From Pelagicoccus enzymogenes (GTDB lineage: Bacteria > Verrucomicrobiota > Verrucomicrobiia > Opitutales > Opitutaceae): a stretch of 64,000 nucleotides of DNA. Under the pieces are notes generated by a model that was given only the letters and a program-made list of their open reading frames with translations, had not been told where the DNA came from and did not search any database. A program made the translations under genes and the position numbers. Positions 37,612-45,922 of the stretch are shown here, piece after piece. The DNA lies in assembly GCF_014803405.1 (NCBI RefSeq), contig NZ_JACYFG010000035.1, forward strand, positions 62,001 to 126,000, given 5' to 3'. Positions within the stretch are counted from its first letter, which is position 1. Each line of letters opens with the position of its first letter.

Positions 37612-40242
37612 TCAGGGCTTTGGGGCAAATGGAGCGACCGGCTCTCCCGACTCGAAGATCGCGTTCACCTCCAGCTCCTTCGCTTCCTTGCGCGAAAGCT
37701 GGCGTGCCCAGCTCACGCGTTCCCCCATGTCGCCGCCCTCCCCGTAGCTGCCGTATTCCGCATAGCGAGCAGTCTTCTCGCGCTCCGGTCCCGTCCAATT
37801 GTGCCAGCCCGCCGAGCGGACCACCTCCGACATTTCCGTGCGAACAAAAACCGTTTGGGCGTGAGCCCGCCAAGGCCGTCCCAAATAGGTTCTAACCCCC
37901 GGCTCACCCGTGATGCGACAGTCCAGAAACACCATGCCATATTCCTGCTGGGCTGGAGTCGCCGCAGCCGTGATGTATCCGTCCTTGAGGCAGTGGATGT
38001 GACAGTTTTCGAAGACCGAAAGCCCTCCGCCGAAGATGAAGTCAACGTGCCCCTCGATATAGCAGTTTTCAAAATAGTGGCGGCCTCGGTTCACGAAAAT
38101 CGTGTCCTGCCAACCTTTGAAGACGCAATCGCGGAAAACCACGCCATCGCCGTCCACGCGCAGGGCCAAGGCTTGGCCAACCGGCCCGGCGTCGTTGGCG
38201 ATCGTCATAGAGTGTACCTGAAAGCCTTCCCCGTCGACCTGCAGGGTCGGCGTGCGAAAGGTGCCCAGCTTCTTCCCGTCGGGTCCGATCATGTTTGCGT
38301 GTATCCCTTCCACCAATACAGTCGTTTCCGGAGAATCTCCCACCAAGCGGATGTTGCCGCGCTCGCGCTGCACGTAAGCCCGCTCGCGGTACTCTCCGTG
38401 CTTGACGCGGATGATCCAGCGCGGCGATCCCTCCGGACCTTGCGGCGCCTTATAAATTGCCTGCTCGACCGAATCCCAGTCCCCCGAACCGTCTCGGGCC
38501 ACGAGCGCGTCGGCGAAATACCGAGCGATCGGCAGCTCCAAGCGCCGCATTTCCCCGATGGCCAACGCAGCCACCTCGCGAGCTCCCAAGCGCGAGTAGT
38601 GGGTGTTGTCGCTCAGCCCCTCGGGCCGGATCGCCAGTTCCCCCGCCTCGAACCAGAGGTGCAATTTCTTGGACCCCTCGACGCCCTTCGACTCCTCGAG
38701 TGCGGTGGTCAAGGTTTCCATCTCCAGCATCGGCACCTTTTCAGCCTCAGCAACCTGCCGCACTACCAGAGGGTAGTCGCCATGAGTGGGCACCATGCGC
38801 TCGCCCGCGTCGTCCCACTTTCGCCGCGCCACGGAGGTGGCGAGGATGGGATTCGCCCCCTTCGCCCGCGTCTCGCGGACCATCCGCCTCAAATTGTCCC
38901 GATAGCTGGTATGCGCCTCCGCATAGACCGACGGCTTGTGCTCCTTCTCGTCATTGTGGCCGAACTGGATCAACACCCAGTCCCCTTCCTTGAGTCGGCT
39001 CACCACCTCGTCCCAGCGCCCTTCATCGATGAACGACTTGGTGCTGCGGCCATTCCTCGCATGATTGTCGACCCGCAGCGGCAACAAGGCATACTCGCGC
39101 AGCAATTGCCCCCAGCCTTTCTCCGGCGTGGTAGGACGTGGCTTGTCCGCCATGGTGGAGTCGCCCACCAAGTAGAGTACGGGACCTTCCGACTGCAGGG
39201 CCAGGCGACTGCGCCATTCCGGGTATTCCTTCGAAATCATATCCTTCGGCCAGCTTCCGTAGTACCCGTAGCCTCCGCGACGCTCTTGCTCGATCTCCGA
39301 TAGCTCGTAGCGAACCACGCTGTCCCTGCCCACAAAAATGGGGCGATTCGTTCCAATTTCATAGAAGCGGGCCCAGAGGTCCTCTCCCGGAGACTCCTTC
39401 AGAATCCGGTCCCTCTCTCCATTGGCATCTCGGACCAATTCCGAGCTCATTCCAGGTATGGCCACCTTGCTGAACCAAGCGACCGCGCCTTCGATCGCGG
39501 CGACCACCCGCGGGGACGGAGTTTCGATGTCCATCAAGAAACGCACGATCTCCACCGATTCGCCGCCGGAAAGCGAAACAAGCTCGAAAGCCCGAGCCTT
39601 GGCGGGAGCCAAGGTTTCCACGTCGTGTTGGGCGCACCAAACCGTCAATTGCCCATCCACTCGCACCTGGGTCGCCAAAATGCACTCAATTCCCTTCTCA
39701 ACCGCTGCAGCTGCCTGCTGCTTGGTCGCCTCGTCTACCCAGGTCCAAACCGATTCTCCACTGCTGACTTCTTCCAGTACCCGCATCACCCGCACCATGG
39801 CGTTGTCGTTGTAGGTGATGTGAGAGTAGTATCCCTCGCGCAGCGGATAAAACTGGGGCCAGCCCCCATTCTCGTACTGGGCCTCCAGCAAGTAGTCGAT
39901 GCCACGCTGCATGGCAGCCCGCCACTTCGCGTCTGGCTGGGCAGCGTTCACGCGGGCCAAATAAAACAGGGGCGTTGTCGTGCCGCCATTGTCGATGGTC
40001 GGATAGCGGGCCTTTTCGCTACCTGTAAGATAGGCCTCGGAAGGCGGTTCCGCCAAGTTCAGGTTCTTGGGCCAGCCTCCGGAATCCGTCTGGTAGGCCA
40101 ATACCGAGTCCGCCACTTGGGCGGCTTCCGCGGAGCCGTACCAATCGCTCGATTGCCTGAGCGCATCGTCCCAATCCGGAAAGGCTTGCAGAGAAACGGC
40201 AGCCCACGCCGCCGCGAATATCGCTTGAAAAAATCGGTTCAT
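37612..40242 (-). CDS. Three-domain pectinase: PL10 pectate lyase, CE12 acetylesterase, CE8 pectin methylesterase
   Basis: The protein has 876 residues with an export signal (about 1-20). Residues 25-340 match PL10 pectate lyase: SDWYGSAEAAQVADSVLAYQ, SGGWPKN, a NGGTTTPLFYLA segment and ENGGWPQFYPL. Residues about 352-575 match the SGNH-fold rhamnogalacturonan acetylesterase family CE12: LVGDSTMAD (catalytic Ser), GHARNGRST-like block (VDNHARNGRST), QFGHNDEK and SDNTHYSRLGA with Asp/His. Residues about 590-860 match CE8 pectin methylesterase: GQALALRV (oxyanion Gln), FKGWQDTIFV and VDFIFGG (catalytic Asp pair) and LGRPWRAHAQTVF (Arg/Trp). It could remove methyl and acetyl groups and cleave the pectate chain in one protein. 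Family names are from knowledge; the exact preferences are not known. Confidence 0.88.
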   Translation of the reverse strand: MNRFFQAIFAAAWAAVSLQAFPDWDDALRQSSDWYGSAEAAQVADSVLAYQTDSGGWPKNLNLAEPPSEAYLTGSEKARYPTIDNGGTTTPLFYLARVNAAQPDAKWRAAMQRGIDYLLEAQYENGGWPQFYPLREGYYSHITYNDNAMVRVMRVLEEVSSGESVWTWVDEATKQQAAAAVEKGIECILATQVRVDGQLTVWCAQHDVETLAPAKARAFELVSLSGGESVEIVRFLMDIETPSPRVVAAIEGAVAWFSKVAIPGMSSELVRDANGERDRILKESPGEDLWARFYEIGTNRPIFVGRDSVVRYELSEIEQERRGGYGYYGSWPKDMISKEYPEWRSRLALQSEGPVLYLVGDSTMADKPRPTTPEKGWGQLLREYALLPLRVDNHARNGRSTKSFIDEGRWDEVVSRLKEGDWVLIQFGHNDEKEHKPSVYAEAHTSYRDNLRRMVRETRAKGANPILATSVARRKWDDAGERMVPTHGDYPLVVRQVAEAEKVPMLEMETLTTALEESKGVEGSKKLHLWFEAGELAIRPEGLSDNTHYSRLGAREVAALAIGEMRRLELPIARYFADALVARDGSGDWDSVEQAIYKAPQGPEGSPRWIIRVKHGEYRERAYVQRERGNIRLVGDSPETTVLVEGIHANMIGPDGKKLGTFRTPTLQVDGEGFQVHSMTIANDAGPVGQALALRVDGDGVVFRDCVFKGWQDTIFVNRGRHYFENCYIEGHVDFIFGGGLSVFENCHIHCLKDGYITAAATPAQQEYGMVFLDCRITGEPGVRTYLGRPWRAHAQTVFVRTEMSEVVRSAGWHNWTGPEREKTARYAEYGSYGEGGDMGERVSWARQLSRKEAKELEVNAIFESGEPVAPFAPKP

Positions 40243-40470
40243 AAAACTCTGAAACTTTGGGGTAAACGCGTGAGGGAGCTGACTTCGGAACGCAAAACCC
40301 TACACGTGTTGCAAACTACTCGAAGCCATCCGCAAAGGTCACGAAGAAAAGCGCCGGGCCTTTCGATTCTAGCGGATTGCCGCGTCGGCAAGCGCCCCCC
40401 AAAAAACGAAGTTGCCGCTCCCGCGCAAGTTCCCCACAAGCAAAGCAACGATCCGTTCGTCTCCCCCCAC

Positions 40471-41037
40471 ATGAAGAAATTCCTGCAACTGCTCACCCTC
40501 TCCGCCATGTCCCTCTCCGCTTCCCTTTCCTCCGCTGCCCTCGAGGTCGGCAGCGAAGTCGCCAATTTCGCCGCCAACGACGACACGGGCGAAATCTGGA
40601 CCGTCGCCGAGCACCTCGGCAAAAAGAACATCGTCGTCTACTTCTACCCGGCGGCTATGACCGGAGGCTGCACCGCCCAAGCCTGCGCCTACCGAGACTA
40701 CTCCACCAACCTCGACAAGGCAGACGCCATCGTAGTCGGCGTGAGCGGCGACTCCGTCAAAGGCCTATCCCTCTTCAAAGAAGCGCACAACTTGAACTTC
40801 CCGCTTCTCTCCGACCCCAACGGCTCAATCGCCGCCATTTTCGGCGTTCCTACCCGTGCCGGCGGCTCGCTGGAACGCGAAGTCAATGGCGACATGCACA
40901 CCTTTTTCCGCAACCTCACCACTTCCCGCTGGACCTTCATCATCGGCAAGGACGGCAAGATCATCTACAAGAACGAGGAAGTGAACGCCCGCGAGGACAC
41001 CGCCACCGTGCTCGCCGTTCTCGAGAAGAATAAGTAG
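40471..41037 (+). CDS. Exported peroxiredoxin (AhpC/TSA, Bcp-like)
   Basis: The protein has 188 residues. The ATG at 40471 gives a clear signal peptide (MKKFLQLLTLSAMSLSASLSSA), so it acts outside the cytoplasm, unusual for Bcp-type peroxiredoxins. VGSEVANFAAND begins the thioredoxin-like fold. MTGGCTAQACAYRD holds the peroxidatic and resolving cysteines in the five-residue Bcp/PrxQ spacing, and a TTSRWTFIIGKDGKI segment fits the family. It reduces hydroperoxides using thioredoxin-type electrons. The next gene starts immediately after its stop (41038), implying co-transcription. A longer upstream reading is antisense to the pectinase and is rejected. Confidence 0.9.
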   Translation: MKKFLQLLTLSAMSLSASLSSAALEVGSEVANFAANDDTGEIWTVAEHLGKKNIVVYFYPAAMTGGCTAQACAYRDYSTNLDKADAIVVGVSGDSVKGLSLFKEAHNLNFPLLSDPNGSIAAIFGVPTRAGGSLEREVNGDMHTFFRNLTTSRWTFIIGKDGKIIYKNEEVNAREDTATVLAVLEKNK

Positions 41038-41658
41038 ATGCCCCTGCGCGAGCGCCACCTCGAGCTCACCAAGGAACCGCTTTCCCCCAAGGTCCGCAGC
41101 TTCCTCGAAGCTGCGGACCTGTTTTGTAACGACTTTTTCGATACGGGAGCGAACAAGAGGATCCCTCGCTTCTTGCCCGCCGACTACGAGCTGGTCTGCC
41201 GCGGCTTGAAAACGTTGAAGGACGGTGAGCTCCTTCTCGGCAATCGCTTCTGCGAATGGGGCAGCGGACTGGGCATTGCGACTTGCTTGGCATCGTTGTC
41301 AGGATACGAGGCCCATGGCATCGAGATCGAACCCGAACTTGTCAAACGCTCCCGAACCCTCGCCGCTCAACAGCAAGTTCCTGCCCTCTTTCTGGAAAGC
41401 AGCTTCTTGCCGAAAGGTTTCGACTTTTTGCAGACGCAAGGCGGACGCGAGCTGATGACGCCCGCAAACGCCCGCAGCGAGAGCTTCGCCTACGAGGACT
41501 GCGACTGGCAGCTCGACGATATCGACCTCTTCTACGCCTACCCTTGGCCGGAGGAGCAACAGTCCCACCTCGACCTCTTCGAATCCGTAGCAGCGGACGG
41601 AGCGTATTTGCTCTGCTATTACGGCGACAACGATCTCTGCGCCTATCAAAAGGTGTGA
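41038..41658 (+). CDS. Class I SAM-dependent methyltransferase-like protein
   Basis: The protein has 206 residues. FCEWGSGLGIATCLAS (about residues 71-86) is the SAM-binding motif I, and AHGIEIEPELV the acidic-loop motif II ending beta-2. Later segments, DIDLFYAYPWPEE and ADGAYLLCYYGDN, are typical of the post-I/motif III region. The target is unknown. The gene begins one base after the peroxiredoxin stop, so they are one operon. There is no terminator hairpin with T-tract in the spacer behind it. Confidence 0.78.
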   Translation: MPLRERHLELTKEPLSPKVRSFLEAADLFCNDFFDTGANKRIPRFLPADYELVCRGLKTLKDGELLLGNRFCEWGSGLGIATCLASLSGYEAHGIEIEPELVKRSRTLAAQQQVPALFLESSFLPKGFDFLQTQGGRELMTPANARSESFAYEDCDWQLDDIDLFYAYPWPEEQQSHLDLFESVAADGAYLLCYYGDNDLCAYQKV

Positions 41659-41774
41659 AAATCCGTAGCGCTGTTCCAAGCCTCAGGCGACACCCCTCAC
41701 CTTAGCCAGGGCCCGCATGGCAGGATCAGGCGCCGACGATAATGTTCACGCCCCCTCTCATTCAGCCGAGGTAG

Positions 41775-41795
41775 GGCTGTCTGGCCCAGACAGCC
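41775..41795. repeat. Palindromic hairpin in the spacer before the TonB gene
   Basis: GGCTGTCTGG-C-CCAGACAGCC is a perfect 10-bp inverted repeat with a one-base centre. It lies in a 233-bp spacer between convergent genes. About 60 bases further, GGGCCCTTCGACGGAGCTCA (41855-41876 region) resembles the CTTCGACAAGCTCAG-type repeats common in many bacterial genomes. Both look like extragenic palindromes rather than genes; T-tracts are missing. Confidence 0.6.
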
Positions 41796-41891
41796 GCAGC
41801 GCGCGCAAACGTATCGCTCCGACCATGATCCATTATCATGCAACGCTGCGGACAGGGCCCTTCGACGGAGCTCAGGCTGAACCAGTCCGCC

Positions 41892-42725
41892 CTACCACTG
41901 CTGCACGAACTCGATCTGCAAGCCCATCAAAGCCTGGCCCTTGGGCGGCGGAACGTAGGAAGCGAGACGTCCGTAGCCGGCCAGCACCTTGTTGTCGAAT
42001 TCCCGGTCTCCGCTGCTGCGCACGATACGCACGTTGCGCACCGAACCGTTGGCCAAAATATCGCACACCACCAAGGCCGAGAGCTTCGCCCCGCGCGAAG
42101 GATGGCTCGCGACCGCTCGCTTGAGCGACGCTTTGAAACCAGCAATGTAGCTGCCCAAGGCGTCTTGGTCTGCTTGGCTGTAGCTAGCAATCTCCGCGGC
42201 GGGCAGGCTGCCGATCTGGATCCCTTCGAATTGCGGAACGTTGATCTTGGGACGACGGTTTGTGGTAGGAGCCGGGTTCTTGCGCACGTTCTTGATTTTG
42301 TCCGCATCCGGATTCTGGTTCAAAAAGTCCTCGAGACTCATCTGCTGCTGCTTGGGCGGAGTCACTTCCACCACTGGCTGCTCGCGCCTGACTACCGGCT
42401 CGGGCTTTGGTTCGGGCGGGACCTCCACCTCGATGGTGCGAACCGGACGCTCGGGCACCTGGATGTCGTCGAGCGTGGGCATGCTGTCTTCCACCGGGTC
42501 GTACTTGATGTCCTCGAGGGTCGGCTGCGACTGCGATTGTTGCTGCTGGGCAGCTCCTCCCGACGGTGGCGGCACCAGCTCGAATTGAAAAGGTTCCTTC
42601 TCCTGCTCGGCAAAGAACAGGACCCAGATCGCAGTCACCACCAACAGGGCCAAATGCACGCTCGCCGAGAAGACCAGCGGTCCCCTTTGCTCGTAAAACA
42701 TGTTGGCGAGGCGAACGTCGTTCAT
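41892..42725 (-). CDS. TonB-family energy transducer
   Basis: The protein has 277 residues. A short cytoplasmic start leads to one membrane helix (residues about 15-38, LVFSASVHLALLVVTAIWVLFF). A Pro/Glu/Gln-rich periplasmic linker follows to about residue 150 with runs of EVPPEPKPEP. The C-terminal TonB-like domain has LSALVVCDILANGSVRNVRIVRSSGDREFDNKV, described by position (about residues 220-253). It transmits the energy of ExbB-ExbD to outer-membrane transporters or TolA-like functions. The linker ends close to the domain without a YP-box visible. It is the last gene of an exbB-exbD-tonB operon. Confidence 0.85.
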   Translation of the reverse strand: MNDVRLANMFYEQRGPLVFSASVHLALLVVTAIWVLFFAEQEKEPFQFELVPPPSGGAAQQQQSQSQPTLEDIKYDPVEDSMPTLDDIQVPERPVRTIEVEVPPEPKPEPVVRREQPVVEVTPPKQQQMSLEDFLNQNPDADKIKNVRKNPAPTTNRRPKINVPQFEGIQIGSLPAAEIASYSQADQDALGSYIAGFKASLKRAVASHPSRGAKLSALVVCDILANGSVRNVRIVRSSGDREFDNKVLAGYGRLASYVPPPKGQALMGLQIEFVQQW

Positions 42726-42737
42726 CGCTTTGCTACC

Positions 42738-43154
42738 CTATTCCTTCTCCTTCGTGACGAAGTGAATCTTGCCGAGCTCGTACTCTTTGAGCAAGTCCAT
42801 CAAGTTCATGATGCGCTGGTACGGCGTCTCCGCGTCCCCGCGAATGCTGATAACCGGGGCTTTGCTCATGGTGGCAAATCCCGCCAGCTCCCGCTCCAGC
42901 TCAGGCTCGCCCATCAGGTTTCCGTCCACCCGGTATCCATCTTTCAATACCGTGATGTCCACCGACTTCGGTTGCGCCTTCTCGCTGCTCTGCCCCGAAA
43001 CCGGCAGGTCCACTTCCATGACTTGCTCCTTCTCGATGAGCGGCGTGCTGATCATGAAGATGATCAACAGGGCGAAGCCCAAGTCGATCAAAGCCGTCAC
43101 GTTCAGCTCGGAGTTGGGCTCCAGCGAGCGTTTTCTATGAAAGGAGCGTGCCAT
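42738..43154 (-). CDS. exbD: ExbD/TolR biopolymer transport protein
   Basis: The protein has 138 residues. After a basic start, NVTALIDLGFALLIIFMIS carries the ExbD/TolR membrane helix with the proton-carrying Asp. The periplasmic part resembles ExbD (PVSGQSSEKAQPKSVDITVLKDG and GDAETPYQRIMNLMDLL near the end, described by segment). With ExbB it forms the proton channel energising TonB. It lies 12 bp from the TonB gene stop side and 37 bp from exbB, all co-oriented. It serves as an in-window reference for the stator-like operon at 15824-20374. Confidence 0.93.
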   Translation of the reverse strand: MARSFHRKRSLEPNSELNVTALIDLGFALLIIFMISTPLIEKEQVMEVDLPVSGQSSEKAQPKSVDITVLKDGYRVDGNLMGEPELERELAGFATMSKAPVISIRGDAETPYQRIMNLMDLLKEYELGKIHFVTKEKE

Positions 43155-43191
43155 CAGAAATCCGTTTCACTCTTTACCGTTCGAAATGCCC

Positions 43192-43875
43192 TTAACGGCT
43201 CTCCAGCTCGATCACGTCGGCCAAGGCGCTGGCGAAGTTCTCCAGCTCCGTAACCAAAATCTTGGTACGCGACAAAAGATAGTTGTATCCAAATACCGAC
43301 GGGATCGCCACGCACAAACCGGCAACCGTGGTGAGCAAGGCTCCCGAAACGCCCGGAGCGAGGTTTTGCAGGGTCGCGTTCGACTGCAGCCCCATGGAGC
43401 CAAAGGCGTCCATCACGCCCCAAACCGTACCGAGCAGGCCGAAAAACGGGGCGCCGGAAACGATGGTTGCGAGGAAAACCATGCTCGACTCGTAGCTTAG
43501 CGTCTTGTTCGCCAAGGCCCGCTGCAAGGCGTTCTCCACATGCTCCACCCGAGCCGAGCGCAGCTGCTCGTCGGACTCGCCGTTCTTCGCTTGGATGCGG
43601 TGATAGGCATCCACCGCGTCGAGATAGAGAGCGGCGTAAGGCACTTGGCGCGGAGCCTTGAAGCTGGCGGGCGGGTTGAGGATGGAGGTCTGCCGGTGCA
43701 GGTTATGCTCGAATCCAAGGTTGAGCAGACGGAACTTTTTCAGCTCCCAATACTTCCCGATCATCACGGCCCAAGCGCAGACGCTGAAGAAGGCCAAGGC
43801 TATGATGATGAATTTACCTGCCAGGTTACTCTGGCTGAAATAAGTGAAGAGGCTCGCGGATTGGGCTAGAAGCAC
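43192..43875 (-). CDS. ExbB/TolQ-type proton channel protein
   Basis: The protein is about 227 residues from a GTG at 43875 (MLLAQSASLFTYFSQSN). A longer frame starts with TTG at 43965 and adds 30 residues without family support, so I chose the GTG; the start is uncertain. There are three membrane segments: about residues 20-40, about 130-155 (MVFLATIVSGAPFFGLLGTVWGVMDAF) and about 172-195 (SGALLTTVAGLCVAIPSVFGYNYL). The APFFGLLGTVWGVM block is the ExbB/TolQ signature. It begins the operon with exbD and a TonB-family gene. It is divergent from the PfkB-type kinase gene. Confidence 0.88.
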   Translation of the reverse strand: MLLAQSASLFTYFSQSNLAGKFIIIALAFFSVCAWAVMIGKYWELKKFRLLNLGFEHNLHRQTSILNPPASFKAPRQVPYAALYLDAVDAYHRIQAKNGESDEQLRSARVEHVENALQRALANKTLSYESSMVFLATIVSGAPFFGLLGTVWGVMDAFGSMGLQSNATLQNLAPGVSGALLTTVAGLCVAIPSVFGYNYLLSRTKILVTELENFASALADVIELESR

Positions 43876-44092
43876 GGCGGTGATGAATTTGTTGTAGACG
43901 AAAAGGGACGAGCCGGAGGCATTCCGACACCCCTTTGAACGCAAGCGGAGCAATACGTTCAACAAATTTTCAACCGCTCCGTAAAATAGCTGCCATCCCT
44001 CAGGCTTTTACATCCAGCCTACACAAACAAATTCTATTGCGCTACCCGCCGCCCGACGCTTACTTCAGCGCTTTCTCTACCCCCTCTAATTT

Positions 44093-45208
44093 ATGGACTA
44101 CCGTCAAAGAGCTCTTCAGGAACTATCGGAAAATCGCAACAACCAGGCGGGCAAGCGCGTCGTGGTCGGACTGGATGGATTTGTGGATACAATCCTCCAT
44201 CTCGTCGACAAGCGAAACGGCGCCGGGGAAAACTTCACCCGCCTGGAAACCATTTCCGACTTCGGCTCCCGCATCAGCGCGGCCGCCGGCAAGAGCGCCA
44301 ACATCGAGATGTTCCCCCGCATGGAAAAGCTCGGCGGCAACGGCCCCATCATGGCCAACGCTCTTGTGGCCGCCGGATTCCCCCTCCGCTATATCGGCTC
44401 GCTGGGCAAGCCAAACGTCCATCCCGTCTTCCAAGAGTTCGCGGAAAAGACCAACACCGTCTCCATCTCCGACCCAGGGCTCACCAACGCGGTCGAGTTC
44501 ACCGACGGCAAGATCATGATGGGCATCACCAAGTACCTCGAAGACATCACCTACGACGCCATCGTGGAAGCCATGGGCGAAGGCGCCCTGCTGGACGAGC
44601 TCTCGCGCAGCTCCCTCATCTCCTTGGTCAACTGGACCATGATCCCCAACATGACGCAGATCTTCGAGGACCTGCTCTCCAAAGCGCTGCCCAATCTCCC
44701 CCCGCTTGACGGCGGACGCTCCTTCTTCTTCGACCTGGCCGATCCGGAGAAACGCTCCACCTCCGACCTCGTTTCCGCGCTCAAGGTCATCTCCAAATTC
44801 CAGAATCACGGCAACGCCGTGCTCGGCCTCAACCTCGCCGAGGGCCAGCAGGTCAGCGAAGCCTTCCACATCGACGAATCTGGCGACGACGCGGATTCGC
44901 TCAAGCGCATGGCCGCCAAGATCCGCCGCGAGCTCGACCTCAAGATGGTCGTCGTTCACCCGAAGGAACGCGCCGCTTGCGCCACCAAGGACGGCGAATG
45001 GTGCGTCGAGGGGCCGTACGTGCAAAAGCCGAAGATCACCACCGGCGCCGGAGACCACTTCAACGCCGGCTTCATGACGGGACAGCAGCTCGGGCTCTCT
45101 CCCGAAGCCTGCCTCACCGTCGGCGTCTGCTTCTCCGGCTACTACGTGCGCACCGCCGTCAGTCCAAATCTTGACAACATCGAGACATTCCTTCGCGAGT
45201 GGAAGTAG
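44093..45208 (+). CDS. PfkB-family carbohydrate kinase
   Basis: The protein has 371 residues with the ribokinase fold. VVVGLDGFVDT is the N-terminal Asp-containing motif. GGNGPIMANALVAAGF is the first family pattern, and ITTGAGDHFNAGFMTGQ carries the second PfkB signature with the catalytic Asp (in G-A-G-D). The sugar or nucleoside phosphorylated is not evident. The gene lies immediately upstream of tmk (11 bp), so phosphorylation of a nucleoside or related metabolite is possible, but this is only suggested by position. No N-terminal signal. Confidence 0.85.
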   Translation: MDYRQRALQELSENRNNQAGKRVVVGLDGFVDTILHLVDKRNGAGENFTRLETISDFGSRISAAAGKSANIEMFPRMEKLGGNGPIMANALVAAGFPLRYIGSLGKPNVHPVFQEFAEKTNTVSISDPGLTNAVEFTDGKIMMGITKYLEDITYDAIVEAMGEGALLDELSRSSLISLVNWTMIPNMTQIFEDLLSKALPNLPPLDGGRSFFFDLADPEKRSTSDLVSALKVISKFQNHGNAVLGLNLAEGQQVSEAFHIDESGDDADSLKRMAAKIRRELDLKMVVVHPKERAACATKDGEWCVEGPYVQKPKITTGAGDHFNAGFMTGQQLGLSPEACLTVGVCFSGYYVRTAVSPNLDNIETFLREWK

Positions 45209-45219
45209 TCCCATCGCTT

Positions 45220-45864
45220 ATGAGCAAGAAGATTTCCTATCCCGGCACGTTCTTTACCTTCGAAGGCCCAGAAGGCAGCGGCAAGTCCACCCAAATCGAG
45301 CTCCTCGCAGAGGAGCTCCTCGGCATGGGCCACGAAGTCGTGGTCACCCGCGAGCCGGGTGGCACCGCGATCGGAGAGGAGATCCGCCATTTGCTCATCC
45401 ACAGCGCCGCGGGCAAAGGCATGACTCCCGAAACCGAGCTGCTCCTCTTCGGGGCCGCTCGCGCCCAGCTCGTTCGCGAGCTCATCCTGCCTTCGCTCGA
45501 AAAGGGCTGCGTCGTCATCTGCGACCGCTTCCTGGACTCCACCACCGTCTACCAAGGCGCCGCTCGCAGCATCGCGACCGACCCGGTTTCCTTCATCAAC
45601 CAGTTCGCCGTGGGCCCGGTCACTCCCGACCTCACCTTCATCCTCGACGTGCCGCACGAGGAATCCATGCGTCGCGTCAAGCGCCGCGCCACCGACATTC
45701 CGGACCGTATGGAGGAAGAAAACAGCGAGTTCTACAAAAAGGTACGCGACGGATACCTCTTGCTGGCAGGCTCCATGCCAGAGCGATTCCATGTCGTCGA
45801 CGGAACCCGCCCTCTCGAAATCAACCAAGAGGAAATCCTCAAAACCGCCCTCGAGAACCTCTAG
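45220..45864 (+). CDS. tmk: Thymidylate kinase
   Basis: The protein has 214 residues and phosphorylates dTMP to dTDP. The start at 45220 (MSKKISYPGTFFTFEG) fits better than the frame at 45199, which begins inside the preceding gene. The P-loop is FEGPEGSGKSTQ, the substrate-side motif VVVTREPGGTAIGEEIR, and the DRF/LID region CDRFLDSTTVYQGAAR. Together they are diagnostic of Tmk. The order PfkB-tmk-holB on one strand fits a nucleotide and replication operon. No Shine-Dalgarno sequence is visible before the ATG. Confidence 0.95.
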   Translation: MSKKISYPGTFFTFEGPEGSGKSTQIELLAEELLGMGHEVVVTREPGGTAIGEEIRHLLIHSAAGKGMTPETELLLFGAARAQLVRELILPSLEKGCVVICDRFLDSTTVYQGAARSIATDPVSFINQFAVGPVTPDLTFILDVPHEESMRRVKRRATDIPDRMEEENSEFYKKVRDGYLLLAGSMPERFHVVDGTRPLEINQEEILKTALENL

Positions 45865-45870
45865 AATCGC

Positions 45871-45896
45871 GTGGGAAGCGGCCTTGCGCCGCGATC
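45871..45896 (+). repeat. Dispersed hairpin repeat, family B, copy 1
   Basis: GTGGGAAGCGGCCTTGCGCCGCGATC contains the stem GCGGC / GCCGC (described as two halves: GTGGGAAGCGGCC and TTGCGCCGCGATC). Related units occur at 49355, 53677 (a head-to-head pair) and 58050. It lies between the tmk and holB genes. Confidence 0.75.
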
Positions 45897-45922
45897 CTCC
45901 ACCCGCTTTTCCTCCGCCGACA

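Noticed and set aside
37801-39303. Long plus-strand open frame opposite the pectinase
   Set aside because: Arginine/proline-rich shadow translation without a domain or plausible start region; the minus strand carries the clear enzyme.
41838-43253. Long plus-strand open frame opposite the tonB-exbD genes
   Set aside because: It covers parts of three recognised minus-strand genes and has composition typical of an antisense shadow.
45791-45922. Longer N-terminus for the delta-prime protein
   Set aside because: It would be translated through the end of tmk and across the family B repeat, and the extra residues do not resemble any clamp-loader.
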